NCBI GenBank assembly: GCA_023489375.1
Contig: JAMDCX010000063.1
Location: 1 to 26,506 of the forward strand
Reading direction: 5' to 3'
DNA from: Planctomycetota bacterium
Lineage (GTDB): Bacteria > Planctomycetota > Phycisphaerae > WQYP01
Length of the DNA: 26,506 bases
Below the pieces are notes generated by a model. That model searched no databases and was not told where the DNA came from. It saw only the letters and a list, made by a program, of their open reading frames with translations. Each line of letters starts with the position of its first letter. Within the stretch, counting starts at the first letter, position 1. Positions 1-6,795 of the stretch are shown one piece after another. Both the position numbers and the translations under genes were made by a program.

Positions 1-370
1 CCTGCGTTTTTAAGTGTAGCGCAGCGCAACGTCTCATTAAGGCCGCCAGGCCGTCTCATTACTCATTATTCATTGCGGCACGACCACAGAGTGGATGATG
101 TTGGTGGCCGGGCTGTGAACGGTTGCCCATTTTGTTATAGGCCGGATATCTATATCCCGGAATCATTGAGTTCACGTTGTCATTGCTTTTGGCCGCTTTA
201 TAAAAGCGTATTGACAACCATGCCGTTGATGCAGTCATGAACGGTTACCGTCAGACTGTCCCCGATACCGGCGAAAACGTGCCGATCTGTTAAGGCCCCT
301 TCAGCTGTTGCATTACCGTTGACCCATTCGCGTTGCTATAATATGAATGGTAAAATATAGGAGTTGTAAT
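1..370. other. Left-edge non-coding stretch with short repeats
   Basis: No convincing gene is seen in either strand. The stretch holds a direct repeat GTCTCATTA (31-39 and 53-61), two forms of a motif RTGAACGGTTRCC (115-127 and 237-249) that recurs at 3338-3350, and the promoter of the first gene near its right end. It could be the 3' flank of an upstream gene outside the window. Confidence 0.5.
334..342 (+). promoter_or_regulatory. Extended -10 promoter of the coiled-coil gene
   Basis: TGCTATAAT is a perfect TATAAT hexamer with the extended TGn element. No good -35 lies at 17 bases; TTGACC at 319-324 is too close. Transcription would begin near 349, which places the ATG at 347 upstream of the transcript and supports translation from the ATG at 371. 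Confidence 0.5.
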
Positions 371-1078
371 ATGGGTATGATGCAGGCATTTAAACGGGCG
401 ATTGGCGGTCATCAGCCGACCATTGTGGACTACCAAGCTTGGGGAGCGTTAAAAAACAGCCCCACGGAGGCCGGTAATCCGGACGTGTTGTCCCGGGTCG
501 GTCCGGCTATACCGGAGCCTAATAACTATAAACTCCAGCAAAGTTATGATTCGCTTCTGGAAACGGTACAGGAGTTGCGCGGCTTACTGGACGGACAGGT
601 GCGGCGGCAAGAGGAACTTTTACATCGGCTAAACGCGATGCCGCACGCAGTGGAGGCACTGCCGCAAACCAGCCGGATGCAGACGGAAATGCTGGACGTC
701 ATTACAGATCGCCTGGCGATGCATGCGCAACAACAGAAAAAGATAAATGAAACCCTCGGCAGCATTACCGGCGGCAAAGACCCGGGGGAATCTTTGCGCC
801 GCTTGCGCGAACAAATTGAAACCGGCAATGAAATTGACCGTCAGCTGGTGGAATCTTTTAATCGCTTCTCCATGATGATTGATCGCCTGCAGGTAGCCAA
901 TAATCATGCGGTAGATTGTCTGGATCAGGTGCGGAGCTGCTACGCCAGCTCAGCGATGCAGGTGCAGGAATGGATTGAAAAATCGCGCAGCCGCAATACC
1001 TGGATGATCAATAGCGCCTTTGTCATGGCGCTGGTGGCTCTGATCACCATGCTGGTGCTTTTGGTGTATCACAAGTAA
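371..1078 (+). CDS. Tail-anchored coiled-coil protein, function unknown
   Basis: The 235-residue protein is not recognised as a named family. Residues about 53-205 are rich in Leu, Gln, Glu and Arg with heptad-like spacing and read as a long coiled coil. The last 25 residues form one hydrophobic segment (starting WMINSAFVMALVA) followed by a short VYHK tail, so the protein should be anchored in the membrane by its C-terminus with the coiled coil in the cytoplasm. The start at 371 has AGGAG seven bases upstream (359-363); an in-frame ATG at 347 has no ribosome binding site and lies at the expected transcription start. It stands alone, with 250 bases before the next gene. A role in membrane-linked scaffolding or chemosensing is possible but unsupported. 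Confidence 0.7.
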   Translation: MGMMQAFKRAIGGHQPTIVDYQAWGALKNSPTEAGNPDVLSRVGPAIPEPNNYKLQQSYDSLLETVQELRGLLDGQVRRQEELLHRLNAMPHAVEALPQTSRMQTEMLDVITDRLAMHAQQQKKINETLGSITGGKDPGESLRRLREQIETGNEIDRQLVESFNRFSMMIDRLQVANNHAVDCLDQVRSCYASSAMQVQEWIEKSRSRNTWMINSAFVMALVALITMLVLLVYHK

Positions 1079-1262
1079 ACTTTTGCGGTTATGGCCACAG
1101 TCATAACATCTGGACAGGATTATGATTGTGGGGAACGTACCGCGCCGGGAGAAAGGGAATGGCGCGAAGAGTCGCGGGCTTGGTAGCGTGTATATACTCA
1201 ACGCGGCTTCCAATGATACATGGAAAGAAGGGTAATATGCGGGAAAGCGCTGATTTTAGAGA

Positions 1263-1268
1263 TATAAT
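1263..1268 (+). promoter_or_regulatory. Possible -10 element upstream of fabZ-like gene
   Basis: A perfect TATAAT lies 64 bases before the chosen start codon. No matching -35 is visible at 16-18 bases, so this is only a candidate. It would give a leader of about 55 bases. Confidence 0.3.
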
Positions 1269-1331
1269 GGGTATCAGATGTCTCATGAATAGCCGCATAC
1301 AGTATATATATTGAGAAAGGAAATTAGATTC

Positions 1332-1805
1332 ATGGCCCCATCGCTACTGTATGACCTAAGTAAGCTGGATTTGAAAAAAGAGGAGTTTTCCCTGGATGAA
1401 ATCCGAAAAATTAATCCGCAGCGCTTCGAGATGGAGCAGCTTTCAGCCATTATCCACATTGATTATCCCGCCGCCACAGTTATAGGCGTCAAACATGTTG
1501 ATGACCATGAATTTTGGGCGCGCGGGCACATTCCCGGCCGTCCTTTAATGCCGGGTGTATTGATGGTGGAGGCGGCGGCGCAATTGTGTGCTTTTATGGC
1601 GCGTAAGGTTGTTCCGGAAATTAACTTTATGGGGTTTACCAAAGCGGATAACGTGCGTTTTCGCGGAACCGTGGTGCCTCCGACTTCACTATATCTTATT
1701 GCGCAGGCGGTGGATATTTCGCGCCGTCGAATCATTGCCAACTGCCAGGGCATTTGCAACGGGACTCTGGTTTTTGAGGCGATGATTACCGGTATGCCTG
1801 TGTGA
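1332..1805 (+). CDS. fabZ: 3-hydroxyacyl-ACP dehydratase, FabZ-like hotdog protein
   Basis: The 157-residue protein matches the FabZ/FabA hotdog family, which dehydrates 3-hydroxyacyl-ACP to trans-2-enoyl-ACP in fatty acid synthesis. The signature is clear: FWARGHIPGRPLMPGV carries the catalytic His66, and the following VEAAAQ carries the catalytic Glu80. Length is typical of FabZ (about 150). The N-terminal SLLYDLSKLDL extension and PQRFEM segment resemble planctomycete homologues, which often occur as several paralogues, so a lipid role other than the housekeeping cycle is possible. The ATG at 1332 is preceded by AAGGA (1317-1321) at ten bases; a TTG at 1311 is in frame but lacks a site. 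The UvrC-like gene follows after 33 bases, suggesting one transcript. Confidence 0.88.
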   Translation: MAPSLLYDLSKLDLKKEEFSLDEIRKINPQRFEMEQLSAIIHIDYPAATVIGVKHVDDHEFWARGHIPGRPLMPGVLMVEAAAQLCAFMARKVVPEINFMGFTKADNVRFRGTVVPPTSLYLIAQAVDISRRRIIANCQGICNGTLVFEAMITGMPV

Positions 1806-1838
1806 CGTTACTGTGCCTGAACCGTTGCGAGCGTGTAC

Positions 1839-3167
1839 ATGGCCGATGTAAATGATCCCATCACAGCTTTGCTGCCGGATTGTGCCACGGTGGCCAGGTT
1901 ATTGAAAAGTATGTCTGCGGAGCACACCGCAACGTCCACAATGGAAACGAAAGAAGCCTCTGGAGAGGAGCCCAATTTAATATCTGTACACCGAAGGCCC
2001 GATAGCGATGGCGATGATTTCATACCCGCAAAACCTGCGGTTTACGCCTGTTTTGCCGCAGATGGTTCCCCAATTATCGCCGCCACAACTGCCAATTTAC
2101 GCCGTGCCTTACAAAACCGCCTGGTCCAGACGGTCCCTAAGCCCGTGCGCCTTAATTATGCGGAAATCACAGAAACCATTCGCTATCGCCGTGTCGGCAG
2201 CGCTTTTGCCGCAAGCTGGTGGTACTATCAAACAGTACGCGTTTTATTTCCGGAGCGTTATAGCGCCATGCTGGCATGGAAAGCCGCTTGTTTTCTAACG
2301 GTCAATCCTGAGGCGGATTTTCCACGCTGGAAAATTTCCTCGGTCCTGGCTTCCGCGCCGGCTATTACGGCTGGCCCGCTGCCCACCAGCCGATCGGCCG
2401 CAACGCTGGTTCATGACCTGGAAGAGTTATTTGATTTATGCCGCTATTATGCCATTCTTTGCAAGTCGCCACGGGGGCAGGCCTGTACTTATAAAGAATT
2501 GGGCCAATGTCCGGCACCCTGTGATGGCAGTATTTCCATGGCGGAGTATCGTCGGCAAATTTCCATCGCCGCTGATTTTGCAGCCGATACCCCGGGTGTC
2601 CGGAGGCAATGGATGCTTAATCAGGAACACCTGATGCGCACGGCCGCCACCGCCATGGATTTTCACCAGGCCGCGCGCCTGAAACGCAAGCTGGATCACG
2701 CCGATCGATTATGCCATGGCGAATTGGCCGCCGTGCATAATATGGAGTATTGGAAATATCTTATTCTACAACGCGGCAAAACCAGACATTGGGTAGCTCC
2801 CTTTATCTCCGGGGCCGGCTGGTTAGCCGCTTTACCGGAAGTCAAGGATCGTGCTGCCGCCGCCGCCGTAGACTCATGGATGGCCGTCGGCAGTGGAAAA
2901 GCACCGGAACCTGCTGACGTTGTCAGGGCCCCGCTGGAAGAACTTGCGGCACTGGTGTCTTATCATCAATACCGCGTTCATGATGGGGGTTTATATATTC
3001 CCATAACTGATGATAAAACGGCCGAAACGGTACGCCGAAGCGTACAAGACTGGTTGGCAGTTCATACGGATGGGGAGGTGTTGGAAGTAAATTCTTCCGT
3101 TGTGACAGGCACCTCAGTCTCTACAACCGATGATTCGCCATCAAACCCCGCGGAGGTTCCACCATAG
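1839..3167 (+). CDS. UvrC-like protein with degenerate GIY-YIG domain, no endonuclease domain
   Basis: This 442-residue protein aligns by eye with the N-terminal two thirds of UvrC, the nucleotide excision repair nuclease (about 600 residues). Visible in order are: a GIY-YIG-like region near residues 64-95 (AVYACFAADG then ANLRRALQ); a cysteine cluster at C201, C208, C216, C224 and C228 ending in GQCPAPC, as in the UvrC segment that binds an iron-sulfur cluster; and a UVR motif near 263-290 (AATAMDFHQAARLKRKL) of the kind that contacts UvrB. The YVGK stretch of active GIY-YIG domains is replaced by IIAAT, so 3' incision activity is doubtful. The RNase H-like 5'-nuclease and HhH domains are missing; the C-terminus has no recognisable domain. 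The ATG at 1839 is preferred; a GTG lies at 1833 and no strong ribosome site is seen, so coupling to the upstream gene is likely. Confidence 0.8.
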   Translation: MADVNDPITALLPDCATVARLLKSMSAEHTATSTMETKEASGEEPNLISVHRRPDSDGDDFIPAKPAVYACFAADGSPIIAATTANLRRALQNRLVQTVPKPVRLNYAEITETIRYRRVGSAFAASWWYYQTVRVLFPERYSAMLAWKAACFLTVNPEADFPRWKISSVLASAPAITAGPLPTSRSAATLVHDLEELFDLCRYYAILCKSPRGQACTYKELGQCPAPCDGSISMAEYRRQISIAADFAADTPGVRRQWMLNQEHLMRTAATAMDFHQAARLKRKLDHADRLCHGELAAVHNMEYWKYLILQRGKTRHWVAPFISGAGWLAALPEVKDRAAAAAVDSWMAVGSGKAPEPADVVRAPLEELAALVSYHQYRVHDGGLYIPITDDKTAETVRRSVQDWLAVHTDGEVLEVNSSVVTGTSVSTTDDSPSNPAEVPP

Positions 3168-3220
3168 GGGTGGAATGATGAAAATCGTAGTGGTTAGCGC
3201 GTTGTACTTATTCATGCGGA

Positions 3221-3274
3221 CGGTATGGTTTATTTAGCGGCAACAGCTTCTTGAGCATCCGCATTACCATACCG
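3221..3274. repeat. Inverted repeat in the spacer before bcp
   Basis: CGGTATGGT (3221-3229) and ACCATACCG (3266-3274) are perfect 9-base inverted arms with a 36-base loop. There is no T-run, so this is not a simple terminator. The second arm lies within TTACCATACCGG (3265-3276), which recurs as TTACCATACTGG at 3346-3357. Confidence 0.4.
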
Positions 3275-3337
3275 GAAGTGCACACCAGCCTCGCCATGCG
3301 GTGATCGACGCCCGATCATGTAGAATCCTCAGCCATT

Positions 3338-3350
3338 ATGAACGGTTACC
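3338..3350. repeat. Copy of 13-base motif ATGAACGGTTACC
   Basis: This copy is identical to 237-249 and differs by two transitions from 115-127. It lies 78 bases before the bcp start, so it could be an operator or a small dispersed repeat. No protein can be assigned to it. Confidence 0.4.
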
Positions 3351-3427
3351 ATACTGGCCGATTGCCTGCATGATGCTTATCATTGATTATTATAGTTGGT
3401 GCAGATGTTGTGATAAGGATGGTTACG

Positions 3428-3889
3428 ATGACGATTGCTGAAAACGACCTCGCCCCTGTATTTACACTGCCCGCCACCACCGGTGCGAATATCAATCTGG
3501 CCGCATTCAAAGGAAAAATAGTGGTGCTTTATTTTTATCCCAGGGATGATACTCCGGGATGCACGAAAGAAGCGTGCAATTTTCGCGATGGAATCAAAGC
3601 CTTGGAAAAAGCCGGCGCGGTCGTTCTTGGAGTCAGCCCTGATTCTGTGGTGTGCCATGAAAAGTTTCGACAGAAATTCCACCTCCCTTTTCCACTGCTG
3701 GCCGATGTGGATCATGCGGTAGCGGAAAAATATGGCGTATGGAAAGAGAAATCAATGTATGGGAAAAAATATATGGGCCTGGAACGCTCGACCTTCATCA
3801 TCAACGCCGAAGGACGAATTGCTAAAATATTTCGCAAGGTCAAAGTGGAAAATCATCTCCAGGAAGTGCTGGCCGCCCTGGCCAGTTGA
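3428..3889 (+). CDS. bcp: Thioredoxin-dependent peroxiredoxin, BCP/PrxQ type
   Basis: The 153-residue protein is an atypical 2-Cys peroxiredoxin that reduces hydrogen peroxide and organic hydroperoxides with electrons from thioredoxin in the cytoplasm. The motif YPRDDTPGCTKEAC holds the peroxidatic Cys45 and the resolving Cys50, the same positions and spacing as in E. coli BCP; F-Y-P-x-x-x-T around the active site is intact. Length matches the family (about 155). The ATG at 3428 has AAGGAT seven bases upstream. In-frame ATG at 3419 and TTG at 3383 are less likely. It appears monocistronic, with 260-base spacers on both sides. Confidence 0.95.
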   Translation: MTIAENDLAPVFTLPATTGANINLAAFKGKIVVLYFYPRDDTPGCTKEACNFRDGIKALEKAGAVVLGVSPDSVVCHEKFRQKFHLPFPLLADVDHAVAEKYGVWKEKSMYGKKYMGLERSTFIINAEGRIAKIFRKVKVENHLQEVLAALAS

Positions 3890-4112
3890 TCCGGATTTGT
3901 CAGGTGCAGCTCCAGCATTTTCCGCCGGTGGTAATGGACGGTTCTGGAACATGAAATCTGCTGGCTTGTTTTCCAGAGCCGTGATGGAAACGGTCTGTGT
4001 AGAAGCGGAAACATCGGTCTTTTGAAGAGGCTCAATTCTGACAAAAAGCAACGGTGCTCAGATTTCAAATCTCAGATACGCGGTTGGATACTGCGTCTAC
4101 CGAATGCACTAA

Positions 4113-4128
4113 GGTGATCCACATCACC
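4113..4128. repeat. Palindrome GGTGAT-N4-ATCACC downstream of pheS
   Basis: A perfect 6-base inverted repeat with loop CCAC lies 16 bases past the pheS stop. It can form a small hairpin at the 3' end of the rpmI-rplT-pheS transcript. No T-run follows on the minus strand, so it is a weak terminator candidate or an operator-like palindrome. Confidence 0.35.
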
Positions 4129-4143
4129 GGCGAAAGGCCAAAT

Positions 4144-5154
4144 TCAAAATTGTTGCAGAAATCGCACATCATTTTCAAATAACAGACGTATATCTTCAAT
4201 TCCATGTTTGCGCATGGCAATCCGTTCCACACCCAGTCCAAAAGCAAACCCGGTATACTTTTCCGGATCTACATGCACCATCTCCAGCACGTTGGGATCC
4301 ACCATGCCGCAGCCGCCGAGTTCCACCCATCTGGATTCCCCGTCGGCATAATGGAATTGCACATCAAATTCCGCACTGGGTTCAGTAAACGGAAAAAAAC
4401 TGGGGCGAAAGCGTGTTTCCACATCCGCGCCAAAGAACGCCTTGGCAAATTGATCAATACATGTTTTGAGATCAATCATAGTTATGTGTTCATCCACCAC
4501 CAGTCCCTCAATCTGATGAAACATAAAGCTGTGCGTGGCGTCCACCGTATCCGGACGATAAACACGGCCCGGGGACACAATCCGTATCGGCGGCTTTTGT
4601 TTTTCCAATACCCGTATCTGAACGGAACTGGTTTGGGAGCGGAGCATATAGGCTGTAGCACCGGGAGGCCGCTGTATATAAAAATTATCCAGAGGATCAC
4701 GTGCCGGGTGTTGCGGCGGCACATTCAGGGCTTCAAAATTATGGAATTCATCTTCAATTTCCGGTCCCTCGGCAATGGAAAATCCCATTTGCCCGAACAA
4801 ATCCGTCAAAGCCTCAATGGTTTGATGAACAATATGCAGCGATCCGGAATGATAATCGACGAACGCCATGCGCCCCGGCTCGGTGATATCCACACGTGTG
4901 TCGACGGTTTCCGGGTTGCCAGCCAGTCGCGTTTTGGCTTCTTCATACCCGATCTGTATGGCCTGCTTGACCGTATTGAGTTTACCGCCATGGGTCCGCT
5001 TTTGATCATTGGGCAGGGTTTTGAGATGGTCACTGGCGGCTTTCAAAAGGCCTTTGCCACCAAGATATTTAATGCGAAACGCTTCCAACTGTTCCATGGT
5101 GGCCAGCGTGGAAAGTTCTTTTTGAGCGGCGGCCTGTAATTCATCAAGATTCAC
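4144..5154 (-). CDS. pheS: Phenylalanine--tRNA ligase alpha subunit
   Basis: PheS is the catalytic subunit of class II phenylalanyl-tRNA synthetase (alpha2beta2). The N-terminal coiled-coil arm is followed by FRIKYLGGKGLL, a hallmark of PheS. Class II motif 2 is seen as GRVYRPDTVDATHSFMFHQIEG and motif 3 as GFAFGLGVERIAMRKHGI near the C-terminus. The product is 336 residues, near the bacterial norm of 330-345. The GTG at 5154 gives the usual V/M-N-L-D-E-L start with GGAG twelve bases upstream; an in-frame GTG at 5172 would add six residues. The gene lies 49 bases after rplT in the conserved order rpmI-rplT-pheS. No pheT follows: the downstream 250 bases are non-coding, and bcp on the other strand comes next, so the beta subunit must be encoded elsewhere. 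Confidence 0.96.
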   Translation of the reverse strand: MNLDELQAAAQKELSTLATMEQLEAFRIKYLGGKGLLKAASDHLKTLPNDQKRTHGGKLNTVKQAIQIGYEEAKTRLAGNPETVDTRVDITEPGRMAFVDYHSGSLHIVHQTIEALTDLFGQMGFSIAEGPEIEDEFHNFEALNVPPQHPARDPLDNFYIQRPPGATAYMLRSQTSSVQIRVLEKQKPPIRIVSPGRVYRPDTVDATHSFMFHQIEGLVVDEHITMIDLKTCIDQFAKAFFGADVETRFRPSFFPFTEPSAEFDVQFHYADGESRWVELGGCGMVDPNVLEMVHVDPEKYTGFAFGLGVERIAMRKHGIEDIRLLFENDVRFLQQF

Positions 5155-5203
5155 GTGGCACCATTTCTCCACGGCCGGACACGGCCTTTAAACCCGCACC
5201 ACG

Positions 5204-5575
5204 TCAAGCTGCGGCGGGCAGGCCCAGTGCTTCACGCGCTTTGGCAACAATGGCATCAAAGGCCGACGGATCGGCGATGGCGATTTCACTGAGACTCTTA
5301 CGATTCAGCTTGATATTGGCTTTATTGAGGCCCGCAATCAACTGGCTATAACGCAAGCCCCGTCCGCGTGCCGCCGCCGTCAAGCGTGTAATCCACAGCG
5401 CGCGATAATCACGTTTTTTTTCCTTGCGGCCGCTGAACCGGTTGGCACCAGCCCGCAGCAGTGTTTCATGCGCTGTTTTATACAGTTTACTGCGCCCACC
5501 GACAAAACCCTTAGCGCGCTTCAGCAGACGCTTGTGCCGTTGTTTTCGGGCCGCTCCAATTCTTACTCGAGGCAT
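5204..5575 (-). CDS. rplT: 50S ribosomal protein L20
   Basis: L20 binds 23S rRNA and is needed early in assembly of the large subunit. The 123-residue sequence opens MPRVRIGAARKQRHKRLLK, with the KGFVGGRSKLYKTA and LWITRLTAAARGRGLRYSQ blocks that define the family; length is close to the norm (about 118). The ATG has AAGGA seven bases upstream. It lies between rpmI (89-base gap) and pheS (49-base gap) and is surely co-transcribed with them. In many bacteria L20 represses this operon by binding its leader; the upstream leader here is short, about 80 bases, and no clear L20 target was identified. Confidence 0.98.
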   Translation of the reverse strand: MPRVRIGAARKQRHKRLLKRAKGFVGGRSKLYKTAHETLLRAGANRFSGRKEKKRDYRALWITRLTAAARGRGLRYSQLIAGLNKANIKLNRKSLSEIAIADPSAFDAIVAKAREALGLPAAA

Positions 5576-5664
5576 GGTAAATTCCTTAATAAATGATTCT
5601 GGTGTTGATCCCTGATTTTTTCACCGTCAACGTCCGGACTCCGTCCAGACCATCCTGACGGGCC

Positions 5665-5868
5665 TTAGCGTGCGGAAGGCCCCAGCAAGGTAATAATCTT
5701 TTCCGCAAAGGGTCCGGTTATACTGGTAGTCCCGCGCAAACGCCGTCGCCGGTTTCCCGACTTGCCGCTTTGCAGATGTCCTTTATTATGCTTATGAAAT
5801 TTTACTTTTCCAGTTGCGGTTATTTTTACCCGCTTCTTCATTCCCTTGTGTGTCTTATGCTTGGCCAC
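5665..5868 (-). CDS. rpmI: 50S ribosomal protein L35
   Basis: L35 is a small basic large-subunit protein. The 67-residue sequence begins MAKHKTHKGMKKRVKITATGKVKF and contains the basic SGKSGNRRRRLRG stretch typical of the family. It starts with GTG at 5868, with AGGAG seven bases upstream (5876-5880 on the plus strand). It is the first gene of the minus-strand rpmI-rplT-pheS cluster. infC, which usually precedes rpmI, is absent: the 900 bases upstream contain no IF3-like sequence but do contain a small transposon-like element. Confidence 0.96.
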   Translation of the reverse strand: MAKHKTHKGMKKRVKITATGKVKFHKHNKGHLQSGKSGNRRRRLRGTTSITGPFAEKIITLLGPSAR

Positions 5869-5951
5869 GCCAAAACTCCTGATCTACAGTCATATCAACC
5901 GTCCGGTTTCACAACCACCAGCGCCCATGACCCCGGCCATTGGAATTGTAT

Positions 5952-5980
5952 AGTATATTCATAAACGCATCCGCCGTCCA
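5952..5980 (-). promoter_or_regulatory. Candidate promoter for rpmI-rplT-pheS
   Basis: On the minus strand, TGGACG (-35, 5975-5980) and TATACT (-10, 5952-5957) are separated by exactly 17 bases. Transcription would start near 5945 and leave a leader of about 77 bases before the rpmI start. The match is 4/6 and 5/6, in the right place for a strongly expressed operon. Confidence 0.45.
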
Positions 5981-5995
5981 CTGCTTATTCAGGCG

Positions 5996-6516
5996 TGTCA
6001 TACCAAAGTTAAAATGTCCTCTTTTGGAAAAAGAGGAGGTCATGGGCCAAGAGGCATTACTGATGAGGAGTCAGCGAAATCGGGGGCGTCCACAACATGG
6101 GGCTTGCCCCTTGGCCGTGACGACGCATCGCAGAAGTGTGCATGAACATGGCGATCACGCTGGAAGATCAACTCCTGCCAACGGCGTATCGAGCGGGCGG
6201 AATATATAACCATCCGGCGCCGTTTGATTAGGCTGGCCTGATGGACTCCTATCGGACCCAACGTACCGCCTGATGACCAACAATAAGAATAATACTCGAT
6301 ACCCAAACGGCTCGCCTCCGCCTGCGTCGCCGGCGGGCGACTTGCAACTCTCCTCCCTCCATTACCACATAATGCGGCATTCCCTCGTGTCTTTCGACCT
6401 TTTTTGCATCACCAACTCCAGCGGTCAAGCCTTATCTTCGCATGAACCACTGATGGCTTCAAAAAACCTGTCGCGCCACGTCCCATCAAGGAGGACATTT
6501 TAACTTTGGCTTGACA
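5996..6516. mobile_element. 521-bp non-autonomous element with terminal inverted repeats
   Basis: The ends are inverted copies of one sequence: TGTCA, two variable bases, then a perfect 19-base core CCAAAGTTAAAATGTCCTC (6003-6021 and reverse complement 6491-6509). Just inside the left end is a hairpin CCTCTTTT/AAAAGAGG (6018-6036). No open frame inside resembles a transposase in any frame; the longest are interrupted and low-complexity. TGTCA ends and such internal repeats recall the IS21 group, but that assignment is tentative. No clear target-site duplication flanks it. It is best read as a MITE or an internally deleted and decayed insertion sequence. Confidence 0.6.
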
Positions 6517-6655
6517 TCGGCGTATATGACCTTGCCAAAAAGTGGATATATTATTATTGGTCCCAGTTGCTACCGCATGAACTTGTTGACAGTCCGCTTT
6601 GAATCCACGGGTGCAGCTTCCCCATTTATTCGCAAAATTATTACAAAAACACATT

Positions 6656-6745
6656 ATGGAAAAACGTAGTCATTTCACGCAAAACCTCAATGACAAGCTC
6701 TCCATTGGACGGTTATATTACGCAAAGATGATCGGCATGCAATGA
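6656..6745 (+). other. 29-codon open frame sharing a conserved start region with 15627-15710
   Basis: An ATG-initiated frame begins MEKRSHFTQNL and ends at TGA 6743-6745. It has no clear ribosome binding site. The first 45 bases are about 80 percent identical to the start of another short frame at 15627, so both may derive from one repeated sequence. It overlaps the candidate promoter of the next gene, so a coding role is doubtful. Confidence 0.2.
6690..6719 (+). promoter_or_regulatory. Candidate promoter of the HUMPS catabolic cluster
   Basis: ATGACA (-35, 6690-6695) and TATATT (-10, 6714-6719) each match the sigma70-type consensus at five of six bases, with an 18-base spacer. Transcription would start near 6726 and run through the inverted repeat at 6747-6765 before the GTG at 6796. 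Confidence 0.45.
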
Positions 6746-6746
6746 A

Positions 6747-6765
6747 GAAACTTAAGTAAAGTTTC
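6747..6765. promoter_or_regulatory. Inverted repeat GAAACTT-N5-AAGTTTC, likely operator
   Basis: Perfect 7-base arms surround AAGTA, with an inner perfect ACTTAAGT palindrome at 6750-6757. It lies just downstream of the predicted transcription start and 31 bases before the first gene of the cluster. Position and symmetry fit a repressor operator. The XylR-type regulator at 12583-13779 is the obvious candidate ligand, although XylR proteins often bind direct repeats. Confidence 0.45.
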
Positions 6766-6795
6766 GGTCATCAGGTGCCTGACAGGAGAAAATTT

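Noticed and set aside
319..342. TTGACC as the -35 of the first promoter
   Set aside because: The spacer to TATAAT is only 12 bases, too short; the extended -10 is a better explanation.
1088..1107. GTTATG-N8-CATAAC hairpin as terminator of the first gene
   Set aside because: The stem is short and AT-rich and no T-run follows.
1126..1314. 62-codon plus-strand open frame before the fabZ-like gene
   Set aside because: No ribosome binding site and no protein-like composition; it covers the likely promoter.
3174..3239. 20-codon hydrophobic frame MMKIVVVSALYLFMRTVWFI after the UvrC-like gene
   Set aside because: It is too short to support as a gene and lacks a proper Shine-Dalgarno site; kept only as a curiosity.
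4204..5139. Long plus-strand open frame of 311 codons opposite pheS
   Set aside because: It is the antisense shadow of pheS, whose motifs are unmistakable; the frame has no family features.
6040..6306. Minus-strand open frame inside the 521-bp element as an infC or transposase remnant
   Set aside because: The translation shows no IF3 or transposase motif in this or other frames, so no gene was called.
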